Source of the DNA: Caballeronia sp. dw_19
GTDB lineage: Bacteria; Pseudomonadota; Gammaproteobacteria; Burkholderiales; Burkholderiaceae
Length of the DNA stretch: 64,000 nucleotides
Assembly (NCBI RefSeq): GCF_018449515.1
Contig: NZ_JAAVUQ010000017.1
Coordinates: 107,255 to 171,254, forward strand
Reading direction: 5' to 3'
Position 1 is the first letter of the stretch; each line of letters begins with the position of its first letter. Made by a program: the position numbers and the translations under genes. The notes under the pieces were generated by a model, which saw only the letters and a program-made list of their open reading frames with translations, had not been told where the DNA came from and made no database searches. Positions 25,884 through 33,864 of this stretch are shown here, one piece after another.

Positions 25884-26972
25884 TCAGAAGTCGGGGTAGA
25901 GGCGGCCGCGATTGAAAATGCTCGCGGGATCGAATGCAGCTTTCAGGCCACGATGAATCTTCATCAGCGGGGCGGGCAAGGGCGTGAAGACACCCGCTTT
26001 GCGATCGTACGCCGCGCTCGAACGGAAGATGGTCGCGTGGCCACCGGCCTGCTTGGCGCTGATACGCACGGTTTGCGGATCGGCGTCGGTGATCCACCAG
26101 CGTTGCGCGCCGCCCCATTCCATCAGGTGCGGACCGGGGAGATGCATCGGCTCGGCAATCGATGGCAGCGACAGCCGCCACAAAGCGCACTTCGGCGGCA
26201 GCACGGCGAAGAACGGATCGGTTTGTTCGCGCAAACCGTGCCAGAAACGCTCGGCTTCCACGGCGTCCACCACTTCTCCGCCCAACGATGTCCGCGCCGC
26301 TTTCACTGCCGCTTCCGCGCCGCCCAGGCGCAACGCGAGCGTGTGGCCGCGCCACGCACTGCCGGTCAACGGCAACGGATGGCCGCTCCATTCGTTAAGT
26401 TTGCGCACGGCGTCCGTGTCGTTCATCTCGAACTTGAGCGTGGCTTCGGCGACGGGTTTCGGCAGCACTTTCACCGATACCTCCAGGATCATCCCCAGCG
26501 TACCGAGAGAACCGGCAAGCAGCCGCGAGACGTCGTAGCCCGCCACGTTCTTCACTACCTGACCGCCGAAATGCAGCACGTGGCCTTGGCCGTTCATCAC
26601 CACGGCGCCGAGCACGAAGTCGCGCGCCGCGCCGGTCGCCGCGCGCCGAGGGCCGGCGAGTCCGGCTGCAATACAGCCGCCGATCGTAGCGTTTGGTCCG
26701 AAGTGCGGCGGCTCGAACGGCAGCATCTGGCCGCATTCGTCCAGCCGCGCTTCGATCTCGCTGAGCGGCGTGCCGGCCTTCGCGGTGATCACGAGTTCGG
26801 CCGGGTCATATTCGATAATCCCGCGATGCGCCCGCGTATCGACTATCTCGCCTTGCAGCGTCTGGCCGTACCAATCCTTCGTGCCGCCGCCGCGAATCCT
26901 TAGCGGGGTGTTGCTCGCCGTCGCGGCGCGCACGCGCTCCGACCAGCTCGCGACAATGTCTTCCTCTGTCAT
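25884..26972 (-). CDS. glcE: Glycolate oxidase FAD-binding subunit GlcE
   Basis: This 362-residue protein has a PCMH-type FAD-binding domain in the first half (RIRGGGTKDWYG, then ATIGGCIAAGLAGPRRAATG) and a short C-terminal cap, the GlcE pattern. It forms the membrane-associated glycolate dehydrogenase with GlcD and GlcF. The gap to glcD is 155 bases, wider than the gap to glcF, and carries no clear terminator. Confidence 0.94.
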   Translation of the reverse strand: MTEEDIVASWSERVRAATASNTPLRIRGGGTKDWYGQTLQGEIVDTRAHRGIIEYDPAELVITAKAGTPLSEIEARLDECGQMLPFEPPHFGPNATIGGCIAAGLAGPRRAATGAARDFVLGAVVMNGQGHVLHFGGQVVKNVAGYDVSRLLAGSLGTLGMILEVSVKVLPKPVAEATLKFEMNDTDAVRKLNEWSGHPLPLTGSAWRGHTLALRLGGAEAAVKAARTSLGGEVVDAVEAERFWHGLREQTDPFFAVLPPKCALWRLSLPSIAEPMHLPGPHLMEWGGAQRWWITDADPQTVRISAKQAGGHATIFRSSAAYDRKAGVFTPLPAPLMKIHRGLKAAFDPASIFNRGRLYPDF

Positions 26973-27127
26973 GGTGTCCCGCGTTTTATGGCTCTTGGGT
27001 CAGTGTATCGGCGTGTTCCCGCGCGGCCACTCGTATAAACGTGGATACCGTCCGGGCTCGAACGCCTGCAATCACCGCCGATGCTTCAAAGGGACATTTA
27101 TCTACACGCAATGTTTGGAAGCGTCGC

Positions 27128-28621
27128 CTAAAAGCGTGGAATCTCGGGATGCGGCAGCAAGCCGCCGCGAATATGCATTTTCCCGTACTCGGCGCAACGC
27201 GCGCGCGTCGGGATGCCTTTGTCGGGATTAAGCAGGCCGGGGGGATCGAAGGCACGTTTTATCGCGTGAAACGTATCGCGTTCTTCGGGGGAAAACTGGA
27301 CGCACATGGAGTTGATCTTTTCGATACCCACGCCATGCTCGCCCGTCACCGTGCCGCCCAGTTCCACGCAGGTTTCCAGGATGTCAGAACCGAATGCCTC
27401 GGCCCGGTGCCATTCGTCCAGATCGTTGCCGTTGAACAGGATCAGCGGATGCATGTTGCCGTCGCCGGCATGGAACACGTTCATGCAACGCAGTGCGTAC
27501 TTTTTTTCCATCTCTTCAATACGCGCCAGCAGCGGCCCGATCTGGCGGCGCGGCACGGTGCCGTCCATGCAGTAATAATCAGGCGAGATACGGCCGGCAG
27601 CCGGAAACGCGTTCTTGCGGCCGGACCAGAACTTCAGCCGTTCGGCCTCCGAGCGCGAAATCTGGATGCGATTCGCGCCGAATTCGCGCAGCACGGCCGT
27701 CATCCGCACGATTTCCTCCATGACTTCGTCTTGTGTGCCGTCCGATTCGCACAGCAGGATCGCCTTCGCGTCGAGGTCGTAACCCGCTTTCACGAACTCC
27801 TCCACGGCGCGTGTCGCGGGTTTATCCATCATCTCGAGCCCGGCGGGGATGATGCCGGCCGCGATGATCGCCGCGACCGCGTTGCCGCCCTTGATGACGT
27901 CGTCGAAGCTGGCCATGATCACCTGGGCCGTTTGGGGCTTCGGGATCAGCTTGACGGTGATCTCGGTGACGATGGCGAACATGCCTTCGCTGCCGATCAG
28001 CACCGCCAGCAGGTCGAGCCCAGGCGCGTCGAGACCGAGCGAACCGAATTCGAGGATGTCGCCTTCCATCGATACCGCGCGTACCCGCATCACGTTGTGA
28101 CACGTCAGGCCATACTTGAGGCAGTGGACCCCGCCGGAGTTCTCGCTGACATTGCCGCCGATCGTGCATGCAATCTGCGATGACGGATCGGGCGCGTAAT
28201 AGAGCCCAAAGGGAGCCGCGGCTTCGGATATGGCGAGATTGCGCACGCCCGGCTGGACCGTTGCGGTACGCGCATACGGGTCGACCTCTACGATCTTGCG
28301 AAAGCGCGCAAGCGATACCACGATGCCATGCCGGATCGGCATGGCGCCGCCCGACAAACCTGTGCCCGCGCCACGCGGGACGATAGGCACATCGAGCCGC
28401 GCGCAGATCTGCACGACGCGCTGAACCTGCGCTTCGGTTTCGGGCAGCGCGACGGCAAGCGGCAGCCGCCTGTACGCCGCGAGTCCGTCGCATTCATAAG
28501 CGGCCGTGTCTTCCTCGCGATACAGCAGGCAATGCGTTGGCAGCACGGCCATCAATGCCTGGACCACTTCGCGCTGACGCTGCGCCAGCACTTCAGGCGT
28601 CAGCTCGGCGGGTGCGTTCAT
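27128..28621 (-). CDS. glcD: Glycolate oxidase subunit GlcD
   Basis: This 497-residue flavoprotein oxidises glycolate to glyoxylate. It has the FAD-binding blocks VPRGAGTGLSGGAMP and GNVSENSGGVHCLKYG and the C-terminal NVFHAGDGNMHPLILF and GEHGVGIEKI motifs. The chosen ATG at 28621 has a strong GGGAGGG ribosome site; a start 13 codons further up is less likely. It is first in the glcD-glcE-glcF order. A second, related FAD oxidase lies just upstream. Confidence 0.95.
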   Translation of the reverse strand: MNAPAELTPEVLAQRQREVVQALMAVLPTHCLLYREEDTAAYECDGLAAYRRLPLAVALPETEAQVQRVVQICARLDVPIVPRGAGTGLSGGAMPIRHGIVVSLARFRKIVEVDPYARTATVQPGVRNLAISEAAAPFGLYYAPDPSSQIACTIGGNVSENSGGVHCLKYGLTCHNVMRVRAVSMEGDILEFGSLGLDAPGLDLLAVLIGSEGMFAIVTEITVKLIPKPQTAQVIMASFDDVIKGGNAVAAIIAAGIIPAGLEMMDKPATRAVEEFVKAGYDLDAKAILLCESDGTQDEVMEEIVRMTAVLREFGANRIQISRSEAERLKFWSGRKNAFPAAGRISPDYYCMDGTVPRRQIGPLLARIEEMEKKYALRCMNVFHAGDGNMHPLILFNGNDLDEWHRAEAFGSDILETCVELGGTVTGEHGVGIEKINSMCVQFSPEERDTFHAIKRAFDPPGLLNPDKGIPTRARCAEYGKMHIRGGLLPHPEIPRF

Positions 28622-28788
28622 GTTCCCTCCCGGCGGTGTGTGTGCTCTGGAGCATTCCAAAAAGCAGAGCGTTGATCTTGCACCTGCGCGTGCCTTCCGT
28701 CGATCGGGCTAATTACGGGGACGGAGCATGTTTTTGCGCCGGCGCGTTGTTCGCGCCGGACCTGCAGCACAGCCCGACCCGCGTTCCA

Positions 28789-30204
28789 TCAAGCGTCGTA
28801 CGAGAAAATCTTGCCCGGGTTCATCAGGTTTTTCGGGTCGAGCGCGTGTTTGATCGAGCGCATCACGCTGATTGCGTCCTCGCCATGTTCCTCGATCATG
28901 AAACCCATCTTGTGCAGCCCCACGCCGTGCTCGCCGGTACACGTTCCGCCCATGCGCAGCGCGCGCTCCACAATGCGGCGGTTGATCCGCTCGGCCTCTT
29001 CGAATTCTTCGGGCTTGGCCGGATCGAGCAGCATGGCGACGTGAAAATTGCCGTCGCCGACATGGCCGACGATCGGGCAGGGCAGCGTGCTCGCCTTCAG
29101 GTCCTGCTCCGTTTCGATCACGCATTCGGCGAGCCGTGAGATTGGTACGCAGACGTCGGTTGTGACAGCGCGACAGCCGGGCTTCAGTTGCAGCATCGCG
29201 AAATAGGCGTTGTGACGCGCATTCCACAGGCGGCTGCGGTCTTCCGGCCGTGTTGCCCATTCGAAATCGGTGCCATTATTTTGCGCAACGATCTCCTGCA
29301 CCGTTTCCGCCTGCTCCTTCACGCTGCTTTCGGTGCCGTGGAATTCGAAGAACAACATGGGCGATTCGCGGAAAGTGAGGTTCGAATGCCGGTTGATCGC
29401 GCGCACGGCGAGCGAATCCAGGAACTCGACGCGCGCTACGGGCACGCCCATCTGAATGGTTTCGATGGTGGCGCGCACGGCGTCGCCCATCGACGGAAAT
29501 GCGCACACCGCCGCCGATACCGCTTCCGGCTGCGGATAAAGCCGCACGGTGATCTCGACGATCACACCGAGCGTGCCTTCCGAGCCCACGAACAAGCGCG
29601 TGAGGTCGTACCCGGCCGACGATTTGCGCGCGCGCGTGCCGGTCTTGATGACGCGGCCATCGGCTAACACGACGGTGAGGCCAAGCACGTTTTCGCGCAT
29701 CGTGCCGTAACGCACGGCGTTCGTACCCGACGCACGCGTAGCCGACATCCCGCCAATGCTCGCATCCGCGCCGGGATCGATCGGAAAAAACAACCCGGTG
29801 TCCTTCAGCGCTTCGTTCAACTGCTTGCGCGAAATTCCCGGCTGGACGGTGACCGTCAGGTCTTCGGCGTCAATCGACAACACCTGGTTCAAGCCCGACA
29901 TATCGATCGATACACCGCCCTGAACCGCCAGCAAATGCCCTTCCAGCGATGATCCGTTGCCGTACGGAATGACCGGGACATTGTGTTCGGCGCACAGCCG
30001 GACCACCGTCTGGACCTCTTCCGTGCTGGTCACGAAAACGACGGCGTCGGGCAGTTGCGGATCGAACGGCGATTCGTCGCGGCCATGGTGTTCGCGGACT
30101 GCGGTGGTGGTGGAAACGCGTTCGGCGAACGCGGCCTTCAGCGCGTCGAGCAGGGCGGCGGGGAAGGTGCGGCGGACGGCGAGCGGGGGGACGGGGTGGT
30201 TCAC
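28789..30204 (-). CDS. FAD-linked oxidase, probably D-lactate dehydrogenase (cytochrome type)
   Basis: This 471-residue protein belongs to the same superfamily as GlcD but is closer to D-lactate dehydrogenases: VPVIPYGNGSSLEGH for FAD binding, then DPGADASIGGMSATRASGTN, GHVGDGNFHVAMLLDP and GEHGVGLHKMGFM. It probably oxidises D-lactate or another D-2-hydroxy acid and feeds electrons to the respiratory chain. I chose the GTG at 30204, preceded by GGAGA; an ATG 16 codons upstream gives a non-family extension. It lies upstream of glcDEF on the same strand, so the block handles 2-hydroxy acids. Confidence 0.85.
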   Translation of the reverse strand: MNHPVPPLAVRRTFPAALLDALKAAFAERVSTTTAVREHHGRDESPFDPQLPDAVVFVTSTEEVQTVVRLCAEHNVPVIPYGNGSSLEGHLLAVQGGVSIDMSGLNQVLSIDAEDLTVTVQPGISRKQLNEALKDTGLFFPIDPGADASIGGMSATRASGTNAVRYGTMRENVLGLTVVLADGRVIKTGTRARKSSAGYDLTRLFVGSEGTLGVIVEITVRLYPQPEAVSAAVCAFPSMGDAVRATIETIQMGVPVARVEFLDSLAVRAINRHSNLTFRESPMLFFEFHGTESSVKEQAETVQEIVAQNNGTDFEWATRPEDRSRLWNARHNAYFAMLQLKPGCRAVTTDVCVPISRLAECVIETEQDLKASTLPCPIVGHVGDGNFHVAMLLDPAKPEEFEEAERINRRIVERALRMGGTCTGEHGVGLHKMGFMIEEHGEDAISVMRSIKHALDPKNLMNPGKIFSYDA

Positions 30205-30347
30205 GGCATGTCTCCGGACATCGGTGTGATGGGATGTTGGGATGCACGACATTTCGCATCGAAATGCGGGAATCGTGCGTTTTATCTACTCATTTTACGC
30301 CGATAGGCTAGATCGAGCCGGGCTCGGGGCAATGCTCCCGCGTTGCC

Positions 30348-30353
30348 TATAAT
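30348..30353 (+). promoter_or_regulatory. -10 box of the cobalamin adenosyltransferase gene
   Basis: A perfect TATAAT lies 45 bases before the start codon. I see no good -35 box at 16-18 bases. There is no sign of a cobalamin riboswitch. Confidence 0.45.
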
Positions 30354-30397
30354 GAGCGCGGGCGCTGACTGGCGTTCCGGGTTACCTGGAGAACATC

Positions 30398-30949
30398 ATG
30401 GGCAATCGCCTGAGCAAGATATCGACGCGCACCGGTGACGACGGCACGACCGGCCTCGGCGACGGCAGCCGCGTGCAGAAGGACGACGCGCGGATCACGG
30501 CGATCGGCGATGTCGATGAACTGAATTCGCAGCTTGGCGTGCTGCTGTGCGAGCCGCTGCCGGACGACGTGCGCGCCGCGTTGTCGGCCATCCAGCACGA
30601 TCTCTTCGATCTCGGCGGTGAGCTCTGCATTCCCGGCCATTCGATGATCGAGAAGTCGCATCTTGCTCGTATCGATGAATGGATTGCGGAGTACAACGCG
30701 ACTTTGCCGCCGCTCAAGGAATTCATCCTGCCGGGTGGATCGCGGGCGGCGTCGCTTGCGCATGTCGGGCGGACGGTTTGCCGGCGCGCGGAGCGATCGA
30801 TTGTTGCGCTCGGCCGGGTGGACAAGATCAACGCGGCGCCGCGGCAGTACGTGAATCGGCTGTCCGATTTGCTGTTCGTGCTGGCGCGGGTGTTGAATCG
30901 CGTGGATGGCGGAACCGACGTGTTGTGGAATCACGAACGCAAGGTCTAA
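30398..30949 (+). CDS. Cob(I)yrinic acid a,c-diamide / cob(I)alamin adenosyltransferase, PduO type
   Basis: This 183-residue protein adds the adenosyl group from ATP to reduced cobalamin. PduO-type signatures are visible: STRTGDDGTTGLGDGSRV for ATP near the N terminus, IGDVDELNSQLG, and FILPGGSRAASLAHVGRTVCRRAER. The length is that of the single-domain form. It stands alone, divergent from the D-lactate dehydrogenase gene. A start with GGAG eight bases before ATG supports the assignment. Confidence 0.94.
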   Translation: MGNRLSKISTRTGDDGTTGLGDGSRVQKDDARITAIGDVDELNSQLGVLLCEPLPDDVRAALSAIQHDLFDLGGELCIPGHSMIEKSHLARIDEWIAEYNATLPPLKEFILPGGSRAASLAHVGRTVCRRAERSIVALGRVDKINAAPRQYVNRLSDLLFVLARVLNRVDGGTDVLWNHERKV

Positions 30950-30957
30950 GGTAGGGC

Positions 30958-30989
30958 GTGGCCGGCACCGATTGCTCTGCCGGCGCCAC
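30958..30989 (+). terminator. Hairpin after the adenosyltransferase gene
   Basis: GTGG/CCAC and CGGCA/TGCCG stack with a small internal loop directly after the stop codon. There is no T run, so the terminator function is uncertain. Confidence 0.3.
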
Positions 30990-31034
30990 AATCAGCATCG
31001 TCTTATATCGCTGCGACAAAACGCGCGGATGTCT

Positions 31035-31077
31035 GGCTCCTTTAAAGATGTATTATAAATACATCTTTAAAGGAGCC
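31035..31077 (+). promoter_or_regulatory. 43-bp perfect palindrome over the hmp operator and ribosome site, NsrR-like
   Basis: Two perfect 20-base arms flank ATA. The core AAGATGTATTA-T-AAATACATCTT (31045-31067) matches the NsrR consensus plan (AAGATGCATTT-N-AAATGCATCTT), as expected for a nitric-oxide-controlled hmp gene. The right arm also contains the ribosome site AAAGGAG (31069-31075). The palindrome is longer than an NsrR site requires. Confidence 0.85.
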
Positions 31078-31082
31078 CATGA

Positions 31083-32285
31083 ATGACAGCCTTGACCGCC
31101 GACCAGATTGCCCGTGTAAAAGCCACCGCTCCCGTGCTCGCCGAACATGGCGTGACTATCACCAAACACTTCTACAAGCGGATGTTCGCCCATCATCCCG
31201 AGTTGAAAAACGTGTTCAACCAGGCGCATCAGCAAAGCGCCAGTCAGCCACAGGCGTTGGCGCGAGCGGTGTACGCGTATGCCGCGAACATCGATAACCT
31301 CGGCGCGCTCGGTTCGGCTGTCACGCATATCGCCCACAAGCACGTGAGCCTGAATATCCGGCCGGAGCAATATCCGATCGTCGGTGAAAATCTGCTGGCC
31401 GCCATATCCGAAGTCCTGGGTGATGCCGTCGATGAACCCACGCTCAACGCCTGGCGCGCCGCTTACGCGCAACTCGCGGAGATCTTGATCGGGGCAGAAA
31501 AGGGTCTCTATGCCCAAGCCGCGTGGAGCGGTTTCCGGCCGTTTGTGGTGTTTCGACGCGAACAGGAAAGCGACGAGATCACGTCGTTTTATTTGAAGCC
31601 ATCCGATGGCGGTCCGGTCTGTCATTTCGAGCCGGGTCAGTACGTCAGCGTGAAGCGGTTCGTGAAGGAGATCGGCGTTGACCAGCCGCGTCAATACACG
31701 CTCTCCGATGCCCCGAACGGTCAGTGGCTACGTATTTCGGTGAAGCGCGAGCGGGCCCAGGATAAGCCGCCTGGATACATTTCCAATCTCATGCACGACG
31801 GGATGGACGTCGGCGGGATTGTTGAGGTCAGCGCACCGATGGGCGAGTTCACGCTCGACGTAGCCAAGACGACGCCCGTTGTATTGATCAGCGGCGGCGT
31901 AGGTATTACGCCGATGGTGTCGATGCTCGCTTCGCTCGCCGCTCAGGACAGCACGCGGCAGATATCGTTTGTTCACGCGTGCCGCAATGGCCGCACGCAC
32001 GCATTCGGCCGCTGGCTGGACGCGATTGTTGCAAAACATCCGAACGTGTCGCGTAGCGTGTTCTATGAAAACACTCATGCCGATGACCGCCCGGGAACGG
32101 ATTTCGACTTCGCGGGGCGGCTGGATTTCGCCCACATAGCCGATAAAACCCTGCTCCCCGACGCCGATTATTATTTGTGCGGCCCTGTGCCCTTCATGCG
32201 CGCGCAGCAGGATGCGTTGATAGCGGCGGGGGTATCGAAGTCACGGGTGCGTACCGAGATCTACGGTTCCGGCGAGATGGCGTAG
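31083..32285 (+). CDS. hmp: Nitric oxide dioxygenase (flavohaemoglobin)
   Basis: This 400-residue protein combines an N-terminal globin domain (proximal haem His85 in THIAHKHVS, distal Tyr31), a ferredoxin-reductase FAD domain (DQPRQYTLSDAPN) and an NAD domain (VVLISGGVGITPMVSML). It converts nitric oxide plus oxygen to nitrate. The ATG at 31083 is eight bases after AAAGGAG; an overlapping ATG at 31079 is out of frame. An NsrR-type operator lies immediately upstream, which is the usual control. Confidence 0.96.
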   Translation: MTALTADQIARVKATAPVLAEHGVTITKHFYKRMFAHHPELKNVFNQAHQQSASQPQALARAVYAYAANIDNLGALGSAVTHIAHKHVSLNIRPEQYPIVGENLLAAISEVLGDAVDEPTLNAWRAAYAQLAEILIGAEKGLYAQAAWSGFRPFVVFRREQESDEITSFYLKPSDGGPVCHFEPGQYVSVKRFVKEIGVDQPRQYTLSDAPNGQWLRISVKRERAQDKPPGYISNLMHDGMDVGGIVEVSAPMGEFTLDVAKTTPVVLISGGVGITPMVSMLASLAAQDSTRQISFVHACRNGRTHAFGRWLDAIVAKHPNVSRSVFYENTHADDRPGTDFDFAGRLDFAHIADKTLLPDADYYLCGPVPFMRAQQDALIAAGVSKSRVRTEIYGSGEMA

Positions 32286-32306
32286 GGCGTTTGCGTTTGA
32301 AGGAAA

Positions 32307-32332
32307 GGCCGCCGGATTGGCGGCCTTTTTTT
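32307..32332 (+). terminator. Rho-independent terminator after hmp
   Basis: GGCCGCC and GGCGGCC form a 7-bp GC stem with a 5-base loop, followed by seven T residues. Confidence 0.92.
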
Positions 32333-32350
32333 AACCCGCGCTCAGGCCAA

Positions 32351-33424
32351 TCAGTTCCCATTCCCCCGCGCCACGCGCCGCTGCTTCACGGCGTCCGCCA
32401 GCCCTTCCAGCACGTTCAGGCTGTCTTCCCAACCGATACACGCATCGGTGACGCTTTGCCCGTACGTCAGCTCGCAGCCTTCCTTCAGATCCTGCCGTCC
32501 CGCGACCAGATTCGACTCCACCATCACGCCGATGATCCGCTCGTCGCCGCCCGCAATCTGCCGGCCGATATCGGCGCAAACCGGGATCTGGTTCTCATGC
32601 TTCTTCGAACTGTTCGCGTGGCTCGCATCGATCATCAGGCGCGCGGCAAGCCCGGCCTTGCTGATGTCGTTGCATGCAGCGTTCACGCTTTCCGCGTCGT
32701 AGTTCGGCGTTTTGCCGCCGCGCAGGATGATGTGGCAGTCCTCGTTGCCAGCCGTCGATACGATGGCCGAATGGCCACCCTTCGTCACCGACAGGAAATG
32801 GTGCGGCTGCGACGCTGCCTTGATGGCGTCAACCGCAATCTTCACGTTGCCGTCCGTGCCGTTCTTGAAACCGACCGGGCACGACAATCCCGACGCCAGC
32901 TCGCGATGCACTTGCGATTCCGTTGTCCGCGCACCGATCGCACCCCACGAGATCAGGTCGGCGATGTACTGCGGGCTTATCATGTCGAGGTATTCAGTGC
33001 CTGCCGGCAGGCCCAGTTCGTTGATTCGCAGCAGTAATTCGCGCGCGGTCCGCAGGCCGTCGTTGATCTTGAAGCTGTTATCCATGTACGGGTCGTTGAT
33101 CAACCCTTTCCAGCCGACCGTCGTACGCGGCTTTTCGAAATACACCCGCATCACGATTTCCAGCTCGCCCGCAAAGCGCTTGCGCTCCTCGACGAGACGG
33201 CCCGCATATTCCCGAGCCGCTTTGGTGTCGTGGATCGAGCACGGTCCGACGATCACGATCAGGCGATCTTCCATGCCGTGCAGGATGCGATGCATCGACT
33301 GACGCGAGTTGTAGATCAGGTTCGAAACCGGCTCGGCGCAGGCGAACTCACGGATCAGGTGAGCAGGGGGCGTGAGTTCTTTCAATTCGCGAATTCGGAC
33401 ATCGTCGGTGTTGTGCGGGGGCAT
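32351..33424 (-). CDS. aroG: 3-deoxy-7-phosphoheptulonate synthase (type I DAHP synthase)
   Basis: This 357-residue enzyme condenses phosphoenolpyruvate with erythrose 4-phosphate, the first step of the shikimate pathway. Type I AroAI features are present: LIVIVGPCSIHD, MRVYFEKPRTTVGWKG, SWGAIGARTTESQVHRE, LPGGKTPNY-like RGGKTPNYD, and DASHANSSKKHENQ. Which aromatic amino acid inhibits it cannot be read with certainty. The ATG has GGAG nine bases upstream. A long leader with an aromatic-rich peptide and terminator (33522-33716) precedes it, so attenuation is likely. Confidence 0.95.
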   Translation of the reverse strand: MPPHNTDDVRIRELKELTPPAHLIREFACAEPVSNLIYNSRQSMHRILHGMEDRLIVIVGPCSIHDTKAAREYAGRLVEERKRFAGELEIVMRVYFEKPRTTVGWKGLINDPYMDNSFKINDGLRTARELLLRINELGLPAGTEYLDMISPQYIADLISWGAIGARTTESQVHRELASGLSCPVGFKNGTDGNVKIAVDAIKAASQPHHFLSVTKGGHSAIVSTAGNEDCHIILRGGKTPNYDAESVNAACNDISKAGLAARLMIDASHANSSKKHENQIPVCADIGRQIAGGDERIIGVMVESNLVAGRQDLKEGCELTYGQSVTDACIGWEDSLNVLEGLADAVKQRRVARGNGN

Positions 33425-33521
33425 GCTGGTTCTCCAGGAACGCGTTTTTGATGCTGTGTTCGTTTGTCGATACGTCCGACAGATCAGGGACAGTGCAAAA
33501 AGTCGTCAAAAAAGTGGGCAT

Positions 33522-33553
33522 AAAAAAAACCGCCAGGCTGCGCTGGCGGTTTT
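33522..33553 (-). terminator. Attenuator terminator in the aroG leader
   Basis: On the minus strand AAAACCGCCAG (33543-33553) and CTGGCGGTTTT (33526-33536) form a perfect 11-bp stem with a 6-base loop, followed by eight T residues (33529 down to 33522). It lies about 100 bases before the aroG start and downstream of a good promoter. Its first arm (CCGCCAGCG, 33541-33549) can instead pair perfectly with CGCTGGCGG (33597-33605) inside the leader peptide frame, which gives an antiterminator. Confidence 0.85.
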
Positions 33554-33582
33554 TCGGGAAACTTGGGTTCTACACAAACGAC

Positions 33583-33648
33583 TCACCCCTCTCGATCCGC
33601 CAGCGGCTTGAGATGCCAAAAAAAGTAAAAATAAAACTTGGCGGACAT
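33583..33648 (-). CDS. aroG leader peptide, 21 residues, aromatic-rich
   Basis: The frame reads MSAK, then FYFYFFW at residues 5-11, then ten further residues and TGA. Seven aromatic codons in a row cover all three aromatic amino acids made by the pathway. The frame lies between the promoter at 33687-33716 and the terminator at 33522-33553. Its later codons (15-18) contain the antiterminator strand. There is no strong Shine-Dalgarno sequence, which weakens the case a little; with a transcript start near 33680 the untranslated lead would be about 30 bases. This is the classical layout of a ribosome-stalling attenuator. Confidence 0.78.
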   Translation of the reverse strand: MSAKFYFYFFWHLKPLADREG

Positions 33649-33686
33649 GATGGTTTGGGTCGTTGGGTAAAAATTGAACGTCTGGC

Positions 33687-33716
33687 TTTATAACCTTAAA
33701 CACGCGCGGTTGGCAA
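33687..33716 (-). promoter_or_regulatory. Promoter of the aroG leader
   Basis: On the minus strand TTGCCA (33716-33711) and TATAAA (33692-33687) are 18 bases apart, a good sigma-70 promoter in an AT-rich patch. Transcription would start near 33680, ahead of the leader peptide. Confidence 0.7.
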
Positions 33717-33864
33717 GTTGTCAGCTGCCAAAATGCGGATATTCCGCACTGTAGCACTGATTTTCGCACTAAACGTGAGCGTTTCATGCGGATTTCCCGC
33801 GTAGTGCGCTCGAAAGCTTCACGAAGCGCGGCGCGGGAAAGTCACGGACCAAAAGGCTAAGCGT

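Noticed and set aside
30205..30397. Possible cobalamin riboswitch before the adenosyltransferase gene
   Set aside because: The space is short and no B12-box-like sequence is seen; only a -10 box is visible.
33506..33787. 93-codon minus-strand frame covering the aroG leader region
   Set aside because: It runs straight through the promoter and terminator and overlaps the better-supported 21-codon leader peptide in another frame.
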